Below are positions 16,010 through 24,586 of a stretch of DNA of 64,000 nt, piece after piece; positions within the stretch are counted from its first letter, which is position 1, and each line of letters starts with the position of its first letter. Source of the DNA: Amycolatopsis sp. MtRt-6 (GTDB lineage: Bacteria; Actinomycetota; Actinomycetes; Mycobacteriales; Pseudonocardiaceae); the NCBI RefSeq assembly GCF_017308975.1, contig NZ_JADWPD010000001.1, forward strand, positions 223,602 through 287,601. The letters are read 5' to 3'. The position numbers and the translations under genes are program-made. The notes beneath the pieces were generated by a model. It was not told the origin of the DNA and did no database searches. It saw only the letters and a list, made by a program, of their open reading frames with translations.

Positions 16010-16534
16010 GTGACGGAACCTCGGGTGCGACCGGACCCGGCCTTCGCGCTGCTCGGGCTGTACGAGACGGCCCTGCCGGAGGTCTACGGGTACCTGCTGT
16101 CCCGGTGCGGTGACCGCACGCTCGCCGAGGAGCTGACGTCCGAGACGTTCCTCGGGGCGGTCGCCGCCTGTCGCAAGGAGTACGCGCCTTCGGTGAACAC
16201 CGGGTGGCTGATCGGCGTGGCCCGGCACAAGCTCGCCGACCACTGGCGCCGCCTGGAACGCGAGGAACGCGGCCTGCGGCTCGTCCACGACAGCGAGCCG
16301 GACGTCGACGACCCGTGGGACGAGCAGCTCGACGCTCTGCGCGCCAGACAGGTGCTCGGCTCGCTCGGGCCGCACCACCGGGCCGCGCTGACCCTGCGGT
16401 ACGTCGACGGCCTCGGGGTGCCCGAGGTCGCCGGCCACCTGGGGCGGAGCGTGCACGCGACCGAGGCGTTGCTGGTGCGGGCCCGCGCCGCGTTCCGGCG
16501 TGCCTACGAGGAGAAGGAGGGTCGCGATGCCTGA
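16010..16534 (+). CDS. ECF-type RNA polymerase sigma factor
   Basis: The 174-residue protein has sigma region 2 (ALPEVYGYLLSRCGDRTLAE, then ELTSETFLGA and GWLIGVARHKLADHWRR) and region 4 (LGPHHRAALTLRYVDGLGVP, then EVAGHLGRSVHATEALLVRA). It lacks the C-terminal extension of SigG/ECF41 types. GTG 16010 is the chosen start; the ribosome site is poor. The gene overlaps the following VOC gene by eight bases, behind a strong AAGGAGG at 16514-16520, so the two are translated together. No conventional anti-sigma gene is present; the short N-terminal arm of the VOC protein may be relevant. Confidence 0.92.
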   Translation: MTEPRVRPDPAFALLGLYETALPEVYGYLLSRCGDRTLAEELTSETFLGAVAACRKEYAPSVNTGWLIGVARHKLADHWRRLEREERGLRLVHDSEPDVDDPWDEQLDALRARQVLGSLGPHHRAALTLRYVDGLGVPEVAGHLGRSVHATEALLVRARAAFRRAYEEKEGRDA

Positions 16535-17405
16535 GCCTTTCGACGCGCTTCGCCGTCCCTCCGAGCGGGTGGCGCCGGACCCGGATTTCGCCGCCGAACT
16601 GCGCGACAACCTGCGTCGCCTGATCTTGAACGGAGCCGAAATGACGACCACTGCCGCCCCCGCTGCCACCGCTTCCCTGCGTTCGCTGACGCCGTACCTG
16701 GCGGTTTCCGACGCCCGCGCGGCACTCGACTTCTACGTCGAGGTCTTCGGCGCGGTCCGCCGCGGCGAGCCGATGCTCATGGACGACGGCCGCGTCGGGC
16801 ACGCGGAGCTGGCCATCGGCGACGCCGTGCTGATGCTTGCCGAGGAGTACCCGGAGATCGGCCACGTGGCATCGCGGGAGGGGGGCGCGTCGGTGCGGGT
16901 GGAGGTGCCGGACGTCGATGTTTCGGTGGCCCGCGCGCTGGAACTGGGCGCGACGCTGATCCGCGCGGTGAGCGATTCGCCGTACGGCCGCGGCGGCTCG
17001 TTCCGCGACCCGTTCGGCCAGCGCTGGCTGGTTTCGCAGGCGGCGACGCCGGCCGCGGGCCCGAAGCCCGCCCGGCACGGCGAAGCCATGTACTTCACGT
17101 TCCAGGTCCCGGCAGCCGCGCCGGCGAAGGAGTTCTACGGCGCGGTGCTGGGCTGGCAGTTCACGCCGGGCTCGGCGCCGGACGCGTGGGGGTTCGCGGG
17201 GCCTGGTCTCGAAGGCGGGTTGTGGGCCGGGGACCGGCAGGTGGGCTGGAAGCTGATGTACGCGGTGGACGACCTGGAGGCGGCGTTGGCGCGGGTGCGG
17301 GAGCAGGGCGGCCAGGCGGGCGAAGTGGAGCACCACCCGTACGGGATCACCGCGGACTGCACGGACAACCAGGGCATCGAGTTCTGGCTGTGGGAGAAGC
17401 CCTAA
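16527..17405 (+). CDS. double VOC (glyoxalase/bleomycin-resistance fold) protein with short N-terminal arm
   Basis: The 292-residue protein starts MPEPFDALRRPSERVAPDPD, a helical arm of about 35 residues ending LRDNLRRLIL. Two vicinal-oxygen-chelate domains follow: SLTPYLAVSDARAALDFYVE through FRDPFGQRWLV, then AMYFTFQVPAAAPAKEFYGA through GIEFWLWEKP. VOC proteins include metalloenzymes and drug-binding proteins; no substrate can be named. The N-terminal arm resembles segments in proteins encoded next to ECF factors and could bind the sigma factor, which is inference. Start ATG 16527 has a strong ribosome site. Its stop overlaps the convergent gamma-glutamyltransferase gene by four bases. Confidence 0.82.
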   Translation: MPEPFDALRRPSERVAPDPDFAAELRDNLRRLILNGAEMTTTAAPAATASLRSLTPYLAVSDARAALDFYVEVFGAVRRGEPMLMDDGRVGHAELAIGDAVLMLAEEYPEIGHVASREGGASVRVEVPDVDVSVARALELGATLIRAVSDSPYGRGGSFRDPFGQRWLVSQAATPAAGPKPARHGEAMYFTFQVPAAAPAKEFYGAVLGWQFTPGSAPDAWGFAGPGLEGGLWAGDRQVGWKLMYAVDDLEAALARVREQGGQAGEVEHHPYGITADCTDNQGIEFWLWEKP

Positions 17406-19168
17406 CGGCCCGCCGCGTAACCCTGCATGCCGCGGGCGTTGGCCGCGGCCCGCAGGACACCCTCGGTGCGGGAGACCGCCGAGAGGCGGCCCAGCGCCCA
17501 GTCGCCCGCGTCCACGACCTGGTGGCCGCGGGCGCGCAGGGCGTCCAAAGTGGACGCTCCCAGCCGGGACTCTGCCACCAGCTCACGCGGGTTCCACGAG
17601 CGCGGGTAGAACGAGCTGGGGAACGCCGTCGTGTGCCAGGCCGGGCTGTCGATCGACTCCTGGAGGTTCAGGCCGCCGTAGACGTGCGCGAGCCAGAAGC
17701 ACAGCTGCCACTGGTCCTGCTGGTCGCCGCCCGGGGTGCCGAAGGCCAGCGTCGGGACCCCGTCGCGCAGGGCCAGCGACGGCGACAGCGTGATGCGCGG
17801 GCGCTTGCGCGGGGCCAGTGAGTTCGGCAGGCCCTGCTCCAGCCAGAACATCTGCCCGCGCGAGTCGAGGCAGAAGCCCAGGGACGGGATCGCCGGGCTG
17901 GACTGCAGCCAGCCGCCGGACGGCGTCAACGAGACCAGGTTGCCCGCCGCGTCGGCGACGTCGAGGTGGACCGTGTCGCCGCGGGTCTGGCCCTGGGGGC
18001 CGACCGTCGGCTCGCCCGTGGCGCCGTCGCCCGCCTCGATGCCCTGCAGGGAGTCCAGGATCGCCGGGAGGCGGGCCGGGCCGCGGGCGTCGCCCGGGCG
18101 CAGGTCGGGGGACGCCGTGTCGGTGATCAGCGCGCGCCGGGCGTCGGTGTACGACGGCGAAAGCAGCACGTCCAAGGGCACGTCGGTGTCGCCGTACCAG
18201 GCCTCGCGGTCCGCGAAGGCCAGCTTCGCCGCTTCGGTCGCCAGGTGCACCGTGCGCTCCGAAGGCACGCCGTCCACATAGGACAGCTCGTCGCGGAACC
18301 CGTGCAGCAACAGTGCCTGCTGGAGCAGCGCCGGTCCCTGCGTCCAGCCACCCATCTTGACCAGGCGCCAGTCGCCGACGTCCACGGCCGCCGGGTCCTC
18401 GTACGACGCCGACCACGACGCCAGGTCGTCACCGGTCAGCAGGCCCGCGTGGTCGCGACCCGAGTCGTCGCGGAACGCCCGGCGGCTGAACTCGTCGATC
18501 GCCTCCGCGACGAAGCCCTGCGACCAGGCCCGGCGGCCGGCGTCGATCTGCGCTTCGCGGCCCGAGACGGACTCCGCCTCGCGCAGCAGCCGTTCCCACG
18601 TGTCCGCCAGCGCAGGGTTCCGGTGCAGGCCCGACGCCGGCTTCCCGTCCGGCATCCAGAGCGCGGCCGACGTCGGCCAGTGCTCGGTGAACAGCCGCGA
18701 GACGGCGCGGATCGTGTCGCCGACCCGCGACACCAGCGGGACGCCGTTGCGGGCGTAGCCGATGGCGTACTTGAGTACCTCGCGAAGCGGCTTCGTGCCG
18801 TAGTCGCGAAGCAGCAGCAGCCAGCCGTCCCAGGCACCCGGCACGGTGGCCGGGAGCAGGCCGCTGCCCGGGATCAGGTCCAGCCCGAGCGACGCGAAGT
18901 GCTCCGGCGTGGCCCCCGCGGGCGACGGGCCCTGGCTCGCCAGCGCCCGCGGGGTCGGGTCGTCCGCCGTCACGAAGAGGCCGGGCACCTGCCCCGCCGG
19001 ACCGCACAGGTGCGGCTCGGCGACCTGCAGGACGAAGCCGGCGGCGACCGCCGCGTCGAACGCGTTGCCGCCGTCTTCCAGCACCGCCATCCCGGTGGCC
19101 GAAGCCAGCCAGTGCGTCGACGCCACCATCCCGAAGGTGCCGGTCAGCTCCGGCCTCGTCGTGAACAT
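17402..19168 (-). CDS. gamma-glutamyltransferase family protein
   Basis: The 588-residue protein has the family hallmark LEDGGNAFDAAVAAGF near the N-terminus, DTVHLDVADAAGNLVSLT with the presumptive autoprocessing and catalytic Thr399, and LAPRKRPRITLSPSLAL. It would be cleaved into two subunits before Thr399. The family cleaves or transfers gamma-glutamyl groups (glutathione) or hydrolyses acyl side chains. No clear signal peptide is seen, so it may be cytoplasmic, unlike periplasmic GGT. It follows the VOC gene convergently. A glyoxalase gene lies just upstream on the same strand (28-base gap), so a shared role in thiol or electrophile detoxification is possible but unproven. Confidence 0.85.
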   Translation of the reverse strand: MFTTRPELTGTFGMVASTHWLASATGMAVLEDGGNAFDAAVAAGFVLQVAEPHLCGPAGQVPGLFVTADDPTPRALASQGPSPAGATPEHFASLGLDLIPGSGLLPATVPGAWDGWLLLLRDYGTKPLREVLKYAIGYARNGVPLVSRVGDTIRAVSRLFTEHWPTSAALWMPDGKPASGLHRNPALADTWERLLREAESVSGREAQIDAGRRAWSQGFVAEAIDEFSRRAFRDDSGRDHAGLLTGDDLASWSASYEDPAAVDVGDWRLVKMGGWTQGPALLQQALLLHGFRDELSYVDGVPSERTVHLATEAAKLAFADREAWYGDTDVPLDVLLSPSYTDARRALITDTASPDLRPGDARGPARLPAILDSLQGIEAGDGATGEPTVGPQGQTRGDTVHLDVADAAGNLVSLTPSGGWLQSSPAIPSLGFCLDSRGQMFWLEQGLPNSLAPRKRPRITLSPSLALRDGVPTLAFGTPGGDQQDQWQLCFWLAHVYGGLNLQESIDSPAWHTTAFPSSFYPRSWNPRELVAESRLGASTLDALRARGHQVVDAGDWALGRLSAVSRTEGVLRAAANARGMQGYAAGR

Positions 19169-19195
19169 GCCCCGATAGTACGCAACGCTAACGAA

Positions 19196-19606
19196 CTACC
19201 AAGTGTTCGGACGGCGGCGGTCCGGCTCGTACGGCTGCGTGATGATTTCCATCCCGTTCCCGCCGGGATCGAGGAAATAGACACCACGGCCACCGTGGTT
19301 GTGGTTGATTTCGCCGACCTGCTTCCCCATCGGGTCGGCGTGGTAGGTCACGCCCGTTTCGACGAGCCGCGCGAAGACGGCGTCGAAGTCGTCCTCCGGG
19401 ATCAGGAAGCAGTAGTGCTGCAGGCGCAGGTCCTCTTCGGGGATGGTCGCGAAGTCCAGCCGGACGCCGTTGCGCGTCTCGACGGGGATGAACGGACCCC
19501 ATTCCTCGCCGACTTCGAGGCCGAGCAGGTTCGCCAGGAATTCGGCGGATTCCCGGTTGTTCCGGGACGGGACGATCAAATGGTTCAACTCAACGGAAAC
19601 TGACAC
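19196..19606 (-). CDS. VOC family protein (glyoxalase-like)
   Basis: This 136-residue single VOC domain starts with a GTG-encoded Met and SVSVELNHLIVPSRN. It contains NRESAEFLANLLGLE, RLQHYCFLIPEDDFDAVF and HNHGGRGVYFLDPGGNGMEI, with the typical metal-binding Glu in NGMEI. The GTG at 19606 is preferred over 19669 because GGAGG lies 10 bases upstream and the residues beyond look non-homologous. Family members include glyoxalases, dioxygenases and fosfomycin-type resistance enzymes. No closer assignment is justified. Confidence 0.85.
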   Translation of the reverse strand: MSVSVELNHLIVPSRNNRESAEFLANLLGLEVGEEWGPFIPVETRNGVRLDFATIPEEDLRLQHYCFLIPEDDFDAVFARLVETGVTYHADPMGKQVGEINHNHGGRGVYFLDPGGNGMEIITQPYEPDRRRPNTW

Positions 19607-19707
19607 GGTTGAAATGCCTCCACGGGCACTCCCGCCACCTCCATGCCTCACCCAGCCGGTGACCGACACGCGATGCCGTACCGATCACCCTAGCGGGCGA
19701 GCCACGA

Positions 19708-21012
19708 TCACGAAACCTTGATTCGCGCCGCCGCCCGCGGCCGCCCGACGCCCTGCCAGGACAGTCCGGCGTCCACGATCACCCGCGGGTCGAGCAGGTT
19801 GCGCGTGTCGACGACGTCGATGCCGTCCATGAGCTCGGCCATCGCCGCCCAGTCGAGGTGCTTGAACTCGGCCCACTCGGTCAGCACGACGACGGCGTCC
19901 GCGTCCTTGGCGACCTGGTAGGCGTCGTCGACGACGGTCATCCCGGCGATCTCGCCGTCGACGGCCGGGTCGTAGGCGATCAGCTCGGCCCCCAGTGCGC
20001 ACAGCACCGAGCACACGGCGAGCGCGGGCGAGTCGCGCAGGTCGTTGGTGCCCGCCTTGAACGCCAGGCCCAGCACGCCGATCCGGGCGCCGGCCAGTGT
20101 CCCGCCGGCCGCGCCGGCGATCTTCGCGACGATCCGGTCGCGCTGGGCGAGGTTCTCGTCGATGGCCGAAGTCAGCATGGTGAAGTCGTAGTTCACCGAC
20201 TCGGCCACCTTGACCAGCGCGCTGGTGTCCTTCGGCAGGCAGGAGCCACCCCAGCCGGGGCCGGGCTTGAGGAACGTCCGGCCGATGCGCTTGTCGTGGC
20301 CCATGCCCTCGGTGACGAGGTCGATGTCCGCGCCGAGGCGTTCGCACAGCTCGGCGATCGAGTTGACGTAGGAGAGCTTCAGCGCGAGGTAGCAGTTCGC
20401 GGCGTACTTGACCAGCTCGGCGCTCGCCGCGTCGGCGACGACGACCGGCGCGGCCAGCTCGGCGTACAGGTCGCCGACCCAGCGCGCGGCGGCGAGGTCG
20501 TCCGAGCCGACGACGATCCGGTCCGGGCCCAGGAAATCCGCGACCGCGGTGCCTTCGCGGAGGAACTCGGGGTTCGACACCACCGGCACGTCGGCCCGGC
20601 CGACCAGGTCCCGGATCCGCTTCGACGTGCCCACCGGCACGGTCGACTTGGTGACCAGCGCGCAGCCGGCGGGCAGGACGTCGCCGATCTCGGCCGTCAC
20701 CGCCTCGACCGCGCGCAGATCGGCGGAGCCGCCGGCCCCCATCGGCGTCGGCACGCAGAGGAACACCGCCTGCGCGTGGCGGACCGCGTCCCGCGCGCCG
20801 ACGACGAACTGGAGGCGCCCGGCCGCGATGCCGCGGTGCACCAGGTCGGCGAGGCCGGGTTCGAGGATGTCCACCCGGCCCGCGGACAGGCGGGAGACCT
20901 TCGCGCGGTCGACGTCCACGCAGGTGACGTAATGACCCAGACTGGCCAGGCAGGCCCCCGTGGTCAAGCCGACGTATCCGGTTCCTACCACCACGATCCG
21001 AGCTGGTGTCAT
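19708..21012 (-). CDS. ugd: UDP-glucose 6-dehydrogenase
   Basis: The 434-residue enzyme oxidises UDP-glucose to UDP-glucuronate with two NAD+. It has the N-terminal Rossmann motif IVVVGTGYVGLTTGACLA, KSTVPVGTSKRI, SNPEFLREGTA, the central-domain ELVKYAANCYLALKLSYVN, and the catalytic loop GWGGSCLPKDT with nucleophile Cys258. The C-terminal NDP-sugar domain contains GLAFKAGTNDLRDSPAL. Length and motif order match the family fully. UDP-glucuronate would feed a surface polysaccharide or teichuronic-type polymer, possibly that of the 4-10 kb block, though the genes are not linked. ATG 21012 is the start. Confidence 0.95.
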   Translation of the reverse strand: MTPARIVVVGTGYVGLTTGACLASLGHYVTCVDVDRAKVSRLSAGRVDILEPGLADLVHRGIAAGRLQFVVGARDAVRHAQAVFLCVPTPMGAGGSADLRAVEAVTAEIGDVLPAGCALVTKSTVPVGTSKRIRDLVGRADVPVVSNPEFLREGTAVADFLGPDRIVVGSDDLAAARWVGDLYAELAAPVVVADAASAELVKYAANCYLALKLSYVNSIAELCERLGADIDLVTEGMGHDKRIGRTFLKPGPGWGGSCLPKDTSALVKVAESVNYDFTMLTSAIDENLAQRDRIVAKIAGAAGGTLAGARIGVLGLAFKAGTNDLRDSPALAVCSVLCALGAELIAYDPAVDGEIAGMTVVDDAYQVAKDADAVVVLTEWAEFKHLDWAAMAELMDGIDVVDTRNLLDPRVIVDAGLSWQGVGRPRAAARIKVS

Positions 21013-21155
21013 GCCGCTGAAGGTGACAGCCGGAGTTGACCACGACGCTAACGGAAACAGTCGGGCCCGAGAGCGGTGAGCGAAGACACGAACCGCGGAT
21101 GCGAACGAGCGTTAACCTGGGTCGGCGAATCGGAGCAGCGAAGGGAACGGCAGAG

Positions 21156-21914
21156 ATGCAGATCAACGGCACCGCGGCGCTCGTCACCGGCGGCGCGTCC
21201 GGCCTCGGCGGAGCGACGGCGAAGGCCCTCGCGGCCAAGGGCGCGCGGGTGTTCGCGCTGGACCTGGCGTCGTCCATCGAGAAGGCCGAGCAGATCGACG
21301 GCATCACCTACGTCGAGGCCGACGTCACCGACGTCGAGCAGGTCGAGGCCGCCGTGGCCACGGCGGCGGGCTCCGGCGTGCCGCTGCGGACGGTGGTGAA
21401 CTGCGCCGGCATCGGCCCGTCCGCGCGGATCCTGTCCAAGAAGGGCCGCCACGACCTCGCGCTGTACGCGAAGGTCATCCAGATCAACCTCGTCGGCACG
21501 TTCAACGTGCTGACGATCGCGTCCGAGGCGATCGCGAAGACCGAGCCCCTCGAAGACGACGCCCGCGGCGTCATCATCAACACCGCCTCCATCGCGGCGT
21601 TCGACGGCCAGATCGGGCAGGTCGCCTACTCGTCGTCCAAGGGCGGCGTGGTCGGCATGACGCTCCCCGCGGCCCGCGACCTGGCCTCGCACGGCATCCG
21701 CGTGCTGACCATCGCGCCGGGCATCGTCGACACCCCGATGCTCGCCACGGTCAGCGACGAGTTCCGCGCGTCGCTCGCTTCCGGCGTTCCGTTCCCGAAG
21801 CGGCTCGCGCGGCCGGACGAGTACGCGCAGCTCGCGCTGTCGCTCATCGACCACGACTACCTGAACGGCGAGGTCGTCCGGATGGACGGCTCGCTCCGGA
21901 TGGCCCCGCGCTGA
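21156..21914 (+). CDS. SDR-family 3-hydroxyacyl-CoA dehydrogenase-like protein
   Basis: The 252-residue classical short-chain dehydrogenase has the cofactor motif TGGASGLGGATAKAL, NCAGIG, the Ser near INTASIAAF and the catalytic YSSSK. The substrate-loop motif is PGIVDTPM. The overall pattern, including FDGQIGQVAYSSSKGGVVGM, fits type II 3-hydroxyacyl-CoA dehydrogenases (HSD10-like). ATG 21156 has AAGGGA nine bases upstream; the open frame to 21036 lacks family similarity. A large palindromic hairpin follows the stop. It appears to be a single-gene unit, likely for fatty-acid or branched-chain acyl-CoA oxidation. Confidence 0.88.
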   Translation: MQINGTAALVTGGASGLGGATAKALAAKGARVFALDLASSIEKAEQIDGITYVEADVTDVEQVEAAVATAAGSGVPLRTVVNCAGIGPSARILSKKGRHDLALYAKVIQINLVGTFNVLTIASEAIAKTEPLEDDARGVIINTASIAAFDGQIGQVAYSSSKGGVVGMTLPAARDLASHGIRVLTIAPGIVDTPMLATVSDEFRASLASGVPFPKRLARPDEYAQLALSLIDHDYLNGEVVRMDGSLRMAPR

Positions 21915-21920
21915 CGCCGA

Positions 21921-21950
21921 GGGCGGCACTTTCACGTGAAAGTGCCGCCC
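21921..21950. terminator. 30-bp perfect palindromic hairpin
   Basis: GGGCGGCACTTTCAC is followed directly by its exact reverse complement, giving a 15-bp stem without a designed loop. It lies seven bases after the SDR stop and 8 bases before the end of a convergent broken ORF. There is no T run, so it would act as a bidirectional GC-rich terminator or transcript stabiliser. Confidence 0.75.
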
Positions 21951-21957
21951 GTGCCGA

Positions 21958-22142
21958 TCAGCGGGTCAGGCGGACTTCGAGGCCGATGCCGTCGGTCGTC
22001 ACCGGGCAGCCGCCGAACTCGCTCTCCGCGGCCAGCGCCTCGAACTCCCCCAGTCCGGGAATTCGCCGGTTTCGTGGTAGCGCCGCCAGGCGTCGAGGCC
22101 CGGCAGGGCGCCGGTGGTCAGTTCTTCGAGGAAGCCGCACAC
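21958..22142 (-). pseudogene. small frameshifted ORF of unknown family
   Basis: A GTG at 22142 opens VCGFLEELTTGALPGLDAWR, continuing RYHETGEFPDW. The sense then continues in another frame as EFEALAAESEFGGCPVTTDG, ending IGLEVRLTR at the stop. The switch falls in a run of five Gs near 22049-22054; one more G would restore a 60-residue open frame. It begins 22 bases after the stop of the nuclease gene on the same strand. I do not recognise the family. It may be a real small gene with a sequencing error, or the eroded remnant of a longer one. Confidence 0.4.
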
Positions 22143-22164
22143 CCGGCGTCAGCCACTGGACTAC

Positions 22165-23805
22165 TCAGAGATCGAACATGTACGGCACTTCGGCCTGCGC
22201 CCGGGCGTCGATCCACTCGCGCAGTGCCCGCGTCGCCAGGACGTCGTCCTCGTTGTAGCGGAGGAGGCGTTCGCGCTGGTCGTCGTCCGGTTTCTCGCCG
22301 TCCATGCCCACGGCGTCGCGGTACCAGCGCATCGATGCCTCGCCGCCCGCCTCCGGGTCGCGCCAGGAGAAGCCGGCCACCGGGGCGATCACCTTCAGGC
22401 CCTTGCCGTGGGAGCAGAGGAACTGGTCGGTGACGCTGCGGAAGAGGTCGACCCACTCCTCGGAATCCACAAAGGACTGGATGGCCTTCTTCGTGGGGAC
22501 GCCGGGGTGGTCGCCGAAGCGCTCGACGGACCCGAAGAGCCAGCGGTTCTCGGCCAGCGCGTTGTAGCAGTAGGCGCGGAAGGTCAGGCCCGCCGCCTCG
22601 GTGCGCTCGCGGACGTCGGTCAGCCAGGCCCAGAACTCGGCGAAGGACCGGGCTTCGTCGTCGGTGGGCAGCGGGTCCCACGTCGCGAAGGCGCGATAGC
22701 CCTGCGGGACGCCGATGTCGGCGCCGCTGAGCAGGCAGCCCCAGAGGTACGCGCCGGCGTCGCCGAAGCTCTCCATGTCGACGTCGACCTCGACGTCGGC
22801 GCGCGGCACCTCGACCTGGTCGACGCGGCGCACCAGCGTCAGGTCGGCCAGCCAGGCACGGGCGAGCACGACGGCGTCCGGGAAGGTGACGCCGGTCCAG
22901 TTCACCTCCGGCGGCTCGCCCGCCGGGTCGAGCGCGGCCAGCTTGTCCACAGTGGACACGCCGGCCCGGCGCAGCTCGACGGCGTCCTCGCCGCGCACCA
23001 CGAGGCTGACGTCGCGGGTTTCGGTGAGCACGACCTCGCACGTCGGCCACCACGGGCAGCGACGGCACTCCAGCACGCGCGACGGCTCGGCGAGGGGCTC
23101 CTCGCCGTTCGCGGCGGCGGTGGCGATGGCGAGCCGGTCGGCGAACCGGGCCTGGTACTCGGTGAGGGCGTTGCGGCCGCCCGGCCAGGTGCCCGCCGTG
23201 AGGTCGTGCCAGACGACGACGTCGGCGTCGAGCCCGATGACGCCGCCGAGGGTGCTGCTCTCGTCGGCCTGCCCGAGCGTCTGCAGCATGCGGCGGATGT
23301 GCACGAGCCGGAACTGGTCGCGCGGCTGCGACCGGACCTTGCGGCCTTCGTCGGCTTTCCGGTGCGCCGGGTCGAGGTCGGTCAGCGCGGTGACGATCGC
23401 CCCGGCCCCGCGGTCGGTGATGCGGTGGCGCACGACGAGCACCGGGACGTACCCGCGGCCGGTGCGGACGAGCAGGTCGATGCCGCCACGCCGGTGCCCG
23501 GCCGGGTCGACCGGCAGCAGCGCACCCCAGATGTAGCGCGCCCCGTCGGCGAAGGCCTGCAGCGTCTGCTCGACGCGCTCGTGGGCGGGCAGGTCGCGGC
23601 CGATCTTCACCCAGTGGTCGTCGTTGGCGGCCATCAGCCGGGTGACGATGTCCTCCCGGTGGGCGGCGGCGTCGGCGATGCGCTGCTGCGCGGTGGGGTC
23701 GGGCGGGGAAAGCGGGACCTCGCGCATGGCGGGGTCGTGTTCGAGGTGCACGCGGCGACGGCAGCGGCTGACCGCGCCCGCGTCGAGTACCACCTCGGTG
23801 TTCAT
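22165..23805 (-). CDS. TM0106-type RecB-like nuclease
   Basis: The 546-residue protein combines two nuclease-like parts. Residues 1-260 form a RecB/Cas4-type region with a split cysteine set (Cys15 in SRCRRRVHLEHDP, then ECRRCPWWPTCE with Cys247, 250 and 256), as in iron-sulfur nucleases of the AddB/Cas4 group. Residues 335-546 form an RNase H-like exonuclease (VDVDMESFGDAG at about 340, and YNEDDVLATRALREW near the end). The family is predicted to act in DNA processing, but its biological role is not established. ATG 23805 was chosen over 23991, which would read through the divergent gene's promoter. No cas1 or cas2 gene or repeat array is nearby. Confidence 0.8.
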   Translation of the reverse strand: MNTEVVLDAGAVSRCRRRVHLEHDPAMREVPLSPPDPTAQQRIADAAAHREDIVTRLMAANDDHWVKIGRDLPAHERVEQTLQAFADGARYIWGALLPVDPAGHRRGGIDLLVRTGRGYVPVLVVRHRITDRGAGAIVTALTDLDPAHRKADEGRKVRSQPRDQFRLVHIRRMLQTLGQADESSTLGGVIGLDADVVVWHDLTAGTWPGGRNALTEYQARFADRLAIATAAANGEEPLAEPSRVLECRRCPWWPTCEVVLTETRDVSLVVRGEDAVELRRAGVSTVDKLAALDPAGEPPEVNWTGVTFPDAVVLARAWLADLTLVRRVDQVEVPRADVEVDVDMESFGDAGAYLWGCLLSGADIGVPQGYRAFATWDPLPTDDEARSFAEFWAWLTDVRERTEAAGLTFRAYCYNALAENRWLFGSVERFGDHPGVPTKKAIQSFVDSEEWVDLFRSVTDQFLCSHGKGLKVIAPVAGFSWRDPEAGGEASMRWYRDAVGMDGEKPDDDQRERLLRYNEDDVLATRALREWIDARAQAEVPYMFDL

Positions 23806-23896
23806 GGAGATCACTCTAGATTCCCACCGCCGAGCCGACATGCCCGCCACCCAGGCGACCAGTAAGTTCGACCTCGACACGTCGCAGGGAGGTGCC

Positions 23897-24358
23897 ATGG
23901 CGCGCAAGGCCAAGGTCGTGGGTGAAGCCAGGTTCACCCCTAAGAGGGCGAAGAACGCGGTCGCGGTGGCGAAGGTGCTGGGCCCGGCCATGCTGCCGGT
24001 GGTGGCACCGCTCGCGGTCCGCGCGGCGGGCGCGGCCCGGGAGGCGTACGACCGCTACCAGGCGCGCAAGCTGGGAGTCTCGGTAGACAGGCTGGGCGAG
24101 TACACCGGCCGCGGCGCGGCCCTGCACGCCCGGATCGCGGGGGTGGCCGAGGGCTGCCAGGACCTCCGCAAGTCGGAGAAGGCGTCGAAGGCGGACGAGG
24201 AGTTCGCGGCGGGGGCGCTGGGAACGCTGGAGCAGCTGTCGGCATCGGTGCGCGCGGCGGAGCGGATGCCGACGGCACGACGGAAGTCGGTCCACCGCGC
24301 GGTGGCCGGCGAGCTGGAGCGGCTGGAGGGCCAGCTGCTGCACCGGCTCGGCCTCTGA
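23897..24358 (+). CDS. conserved hypothetical protein (DUF6474-like)
   Basis: The 153-residue protein starts MARKAKVVGEARFTPKRAKN and has a hydrophobic alpha-helical stretch (VLGPAMLPVVAPLAVRAAGA) followed by a long amphipathic helical region rich in Ala, Arg, Lys and Glu. This matches the actinobacterial family I remember as DUF6474; its role is unknown. The ATG has GGGAGG at good spacing. It diverges from the nuclease gene and ends ahead of a strong bidirectional terminator. Confidence 0.65.
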   Translation: MARKAKVVGEARFTPKRAKNAVAVAKVLGPAMLPVVAPLAVRAAGAAREAYDRYQARKLGVSVDRLGEYTGRGAALHARIAGVAEGCQDLRKSEKASKADEEFAAGALGTLEQLSASVRAAERMPTARRKSVHRAVAGELERLEGQLLHRLGL

Positions 24359-24494
24359 CGACAGCGGCCCCACCCTCTTCCTCGCGGGGTCCCGGAACCC
24401 TACGCCCAAGTGTCTCACCGGTGTGACAGAAAGCCGTAGGCACAACCGGGCACCACCCAGACCTCCCCGCCCACCCCGATACGAAGCCGAAAAC

Positions 24495-24554
24495 ACGGAC
24501 GGTGGCACCGGGTCAAGGCACGCTTTCCCGCCTTGACGCGGTGCCACCGTCCGT
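24495..24554. terminator. large bidirectional terminator hairpin
   Basis: The left arm ACGGACGGTGGCACCG (24495-24510) pairs perfectly with 24539-24554. An inner 7-bp stem (24512-24518 with 24531-24537) follows after one mismatch, and the loop is 12 bases. It separates the convergent genes ending at 24358 and 24587 and should stop transcription from both sides. Confidence 0.88.
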
Positions 24555-24586
24555 AGTCACAATCAGGCTTCGGGGTGGAGCAGCGG

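Noticed and set aside
22165..23805. Cas4 protein of a CRISPR system
   Set aside because: The length and C-terminal exonuclease domain fit TM0106-type proteins, and no cas1, cas2 or repeat array is near.
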